DNA of 64,000 nt from assembly GCF_018449515.1 (NCBI RefSeq), contig NZ_JAAVUQ010000009.1, positions 124,001 to 188,000 on the forward strand. Direction: 5' to 3'. This DNA is from Caballeronia sp. dw_19. GTDB lineage: Bacteria > Pseudomonadota > Gammaproteobacteria > Burkholderiales > Burkholderiaceae. The notes beneath the pieces were generated by a model. The model made no database searches, was not told the DNA's origin, and was given only the letters and a program-made list of their open reading frames with translations. Both the position numbers and the translations under genes were made by a program. Positions 63,601-64,000 of the stretch are shown piece after piece (the first letter of the stretch is position 1; every line of letters begins with the position of its first letter).

Positions 63601-64000
63601 AAGGGAATCGTTCTGCACGTCGCGGCCTGCAGCCTCACGCTATACAGCGACCCGCGTCTTCTCGAACAGGTGATCCGGAATCTGCTGTCGAACGCCTTGA
63701 AATACACCCCGCACGGCAAGGTGCTGCTGGGCTGTCGGCGACGCCACGGGACGCTGAGCATCGAGGTATGGGACACGGGGGTGGGGATCGCCAAAGACGA
63801 ACTTCAGGCGATCTTCCAGGAATACCATCAACTCGATAACCCCGCGCGTGAACGGAGCAGGGGCTTGGGCCTCGGCCTGTCCATCGTCCAGCGACTCGCG
63901 GATTTGCTGGGTCACCGATTGCGGGTGCGTTCCCAGCTCGGCAAGGGTTCAGCATTCGCTATCGAAGTCGATCTTCCGCCGCCGGGCACACCACCACAGT
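60664..64000 (+). CDS. CheB-CheR-histidine kinase fusion (3' truncated by window)
   Basis: At least 1112 residues, running off the end. Domains: CheB methylesterase (about 35-220) with S42 (GASAGG), H69 (QHLDPTH) and D161 (TGADGS) intact; CheR methyltransferase (about 235-500) with LKRRIERRMA, THFFRDPKVY and the SAM motif GCSTGEEAYS; a long coiled coil (about 675-760, EEQKAINEEALSANEEYQST); PAS domain (about 765-875); H-box with H896 (AASHDLRQPLQTLALLQ) and ATPase boxes NLLSNALKYTP, DTGVGI, GLGLGLSIV. A receiver may follow outside. ATG 60664 is a guess; TTG 60727 is also possible. No N-terminal REC is present. Confidence 0.9.
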   Translation, partial: MLNISRHQPRTSQSRSRGGLALPVGHLHSASAAFQVVAIGASAGGLEACRKLMDALPAGTGMAFILVQHLDPTHESMLVELIAGRTSMTVVQAVDGMSLEREHLYIIPPGAYLSVANGALHLSQPQERHGARLPFDFLLHSLAEEEGPRSIGVVLSGTGADGSIGLKMLKDKGGYVIAQDPDEAEYDGMPRSAIATGIVDRVLPVAAIAEALIKYDRGITLTPTQNDSVAVNTRQDLDGVPHALERVIQLLRTKTAHDFTLYKPGTLKRRIERRMAMAGVANGNIDRYLEILGNDAGELKLLAKDLLINVTHFFRDPKVYDFLAQKIIPDLVSSHTGDRPIRIWVAGCSTGEEAYSIAMLFIEEIAVSKRNIKVQLLASDVDPDAVTTAREGVYPETIQADVSPARLARFFSLEDHHYRVLPELRAAIVFTVQNVLADPPFSRLDLVSCRNLLIYLLPEAQEKVVSLFHFALREGGVLLLGNAETISHAEGRFELISKQERLYRHIGHSGPGDLNFSMPAGGGMRVPAGPGQGQEPARQSALAELCRRLVIERYAPAAVLVNHQHECLYSLGATDRYLSVAPGQPTHDLFAMARPGVRTKLRSAIQQASQGNVRTVINGGRVTYDGRPLAFSIEVQPVMTEGEALLLVCFIDQQQVELKHKETAHPVEPQNEAKATELEQELEATRAQLQSAIRNLEISSEEQKAINEEALSANEEYQSTNEELLTSKEELQSLNEELTALNGQLQETLERQRTTSNDLQNVLYSTDVATLFLDTELKIRFFTPATRSLFNVIPGDIGRPLADLNSLATDGALPIDVQTVLRSLVPVEREIETRGDMWFTRRILPYRTEDGGVGGVVITFTDITERKRTAKALELARKQAELANIAKSRFLAAASHDLRQPLQTLALLQGLLVKTVEGDKGQDLLTRLDETISAMSEMLNTLLDINQIEAGTVHADMVSFPVNELLHRLKNEFSFQAQAKGIVLHVAACSLTLYSDPRLLEQVIRNLLSNALKYTPHGKVLLGCRRRHGTLSIEVWDTGVGIAKDELQAIFQEYHQLDNPARERSRGLGLGLSIVQRLADLLGHRLRVRSQLGKGSAFAIEVDLPPPGTPPQ

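Noticed and set aside
61789..63618. 609-codon minus-strand frame opposite the CheB-CheR fusion
   Set aside because: Shadow frame. The plus-strand frame is continuous from 60664 to the window end with all expected motifs in one phase, checked at several points.

Overview
The window is GC-rich, gene-dense DNA from a beta-proteobacterium of the family Burkholderiaceae, most likely Paraburkholderia or Caballeronia. The evidence is the set of small DUF4148-type exported proteins, the 426-residue aspartate carbamoyltransferase with an N-terminal helix-turn-helix-like extension, the ssu genes ending in ssuF, and three copies of an intergenic repeat. I recognise the repeat's short translations as spurious 'hypothetical proteins' in that group, from memory and not from a search.

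Layout. 1-5.8 kb: end of a MocR-type aminotransferase regulator, CDP-diacylglycerol pyrophosphatase, an aspartate/glutamate racemase, an unknown small protein, the aspartate carbamoyltransferase, a YjbQ protein and two DUF4148 proteins. 5.9-10.1 kb: an envelope-stress or peroxide-type module made of an ECF sigma factor, two anti-sigma-like membrane proteins, a catalase-family peroxidase and a cytochrome b561. An HtrA-like protease follows. 11.3-33.3 kb: a large sulfur-scavenging region. It holds ssuA, a broken cytochrome c gene, a second ssuA, then ssuD, ssuC, ssuB and ssuF; two orphan MetQ lipoprotein-family binding proteins around a CmcJ-like oxygenase; an SDR; a TauD-like dioxygenase; an AtsK-like sulfate-ester dioxygenase with its own ABC importer; an SsuE-like FMN reductase; and metNIQ with an unusual leader. 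33.5-39.2 kb: an orphan THI5/SsuA-like binding protein, a quinone oxidoreductase, a citrate-type MFS transporter and a TctD/TctE-like two-component pair. 40.4-45.7 kb: glucose-6-phosphate dehydrogenase, an EAL/GGDEF protein, a gluconate-permease remnant and a membrane acyltransferase. 46.0-53.4 kb: an operon for import and hydrolysis of a biuret- or ureide-like compound (BMP-type ABC importer, two cysteine hydrolases, AtzH/HpxZ-like protein, FCD-type GntR regulator). 53.6-64 kb: a LuxR-type response regulator, a tandem pair of near-identical hybrid histidine kinases, a third DUF4148-like protein, a 1.4 kb gene-poor stretch, and a CheB-CheR-histidine kinase fusion cut by the window end.

The most unusual feature is a composite intergenic element found three times (about 17.0-18.0, 28.7-29.8 and 39.2-40.4 kb), each time between the 3' ends of two convergent genes. 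Each element has two inverted copies of a 182-184 bp core. One copy carries a 76 bp internal module and the other a different 98 bp module. The outer arms are G-rich tandem repeats of about 40 bp, and the centre varies. The first two elements lie in the same orientation and bracket about 11 kb of sulfur genes; the third is reversed.

Other notable points are a 722 bp tract that appears identical between the tandem kinases (gene conversion), a terminator-like hairpin plus a 22-codon leader ORF ending on the metN start codon, repeated GGAAT-N15-GTGTT promoter-like sites around the ECF module, and a nested palindrome upstream of the biuret/ureide operon that resembles an FCD-GntR operator. I found no tRNA, rRNA or CRISPR array and no complete insertion sequence.
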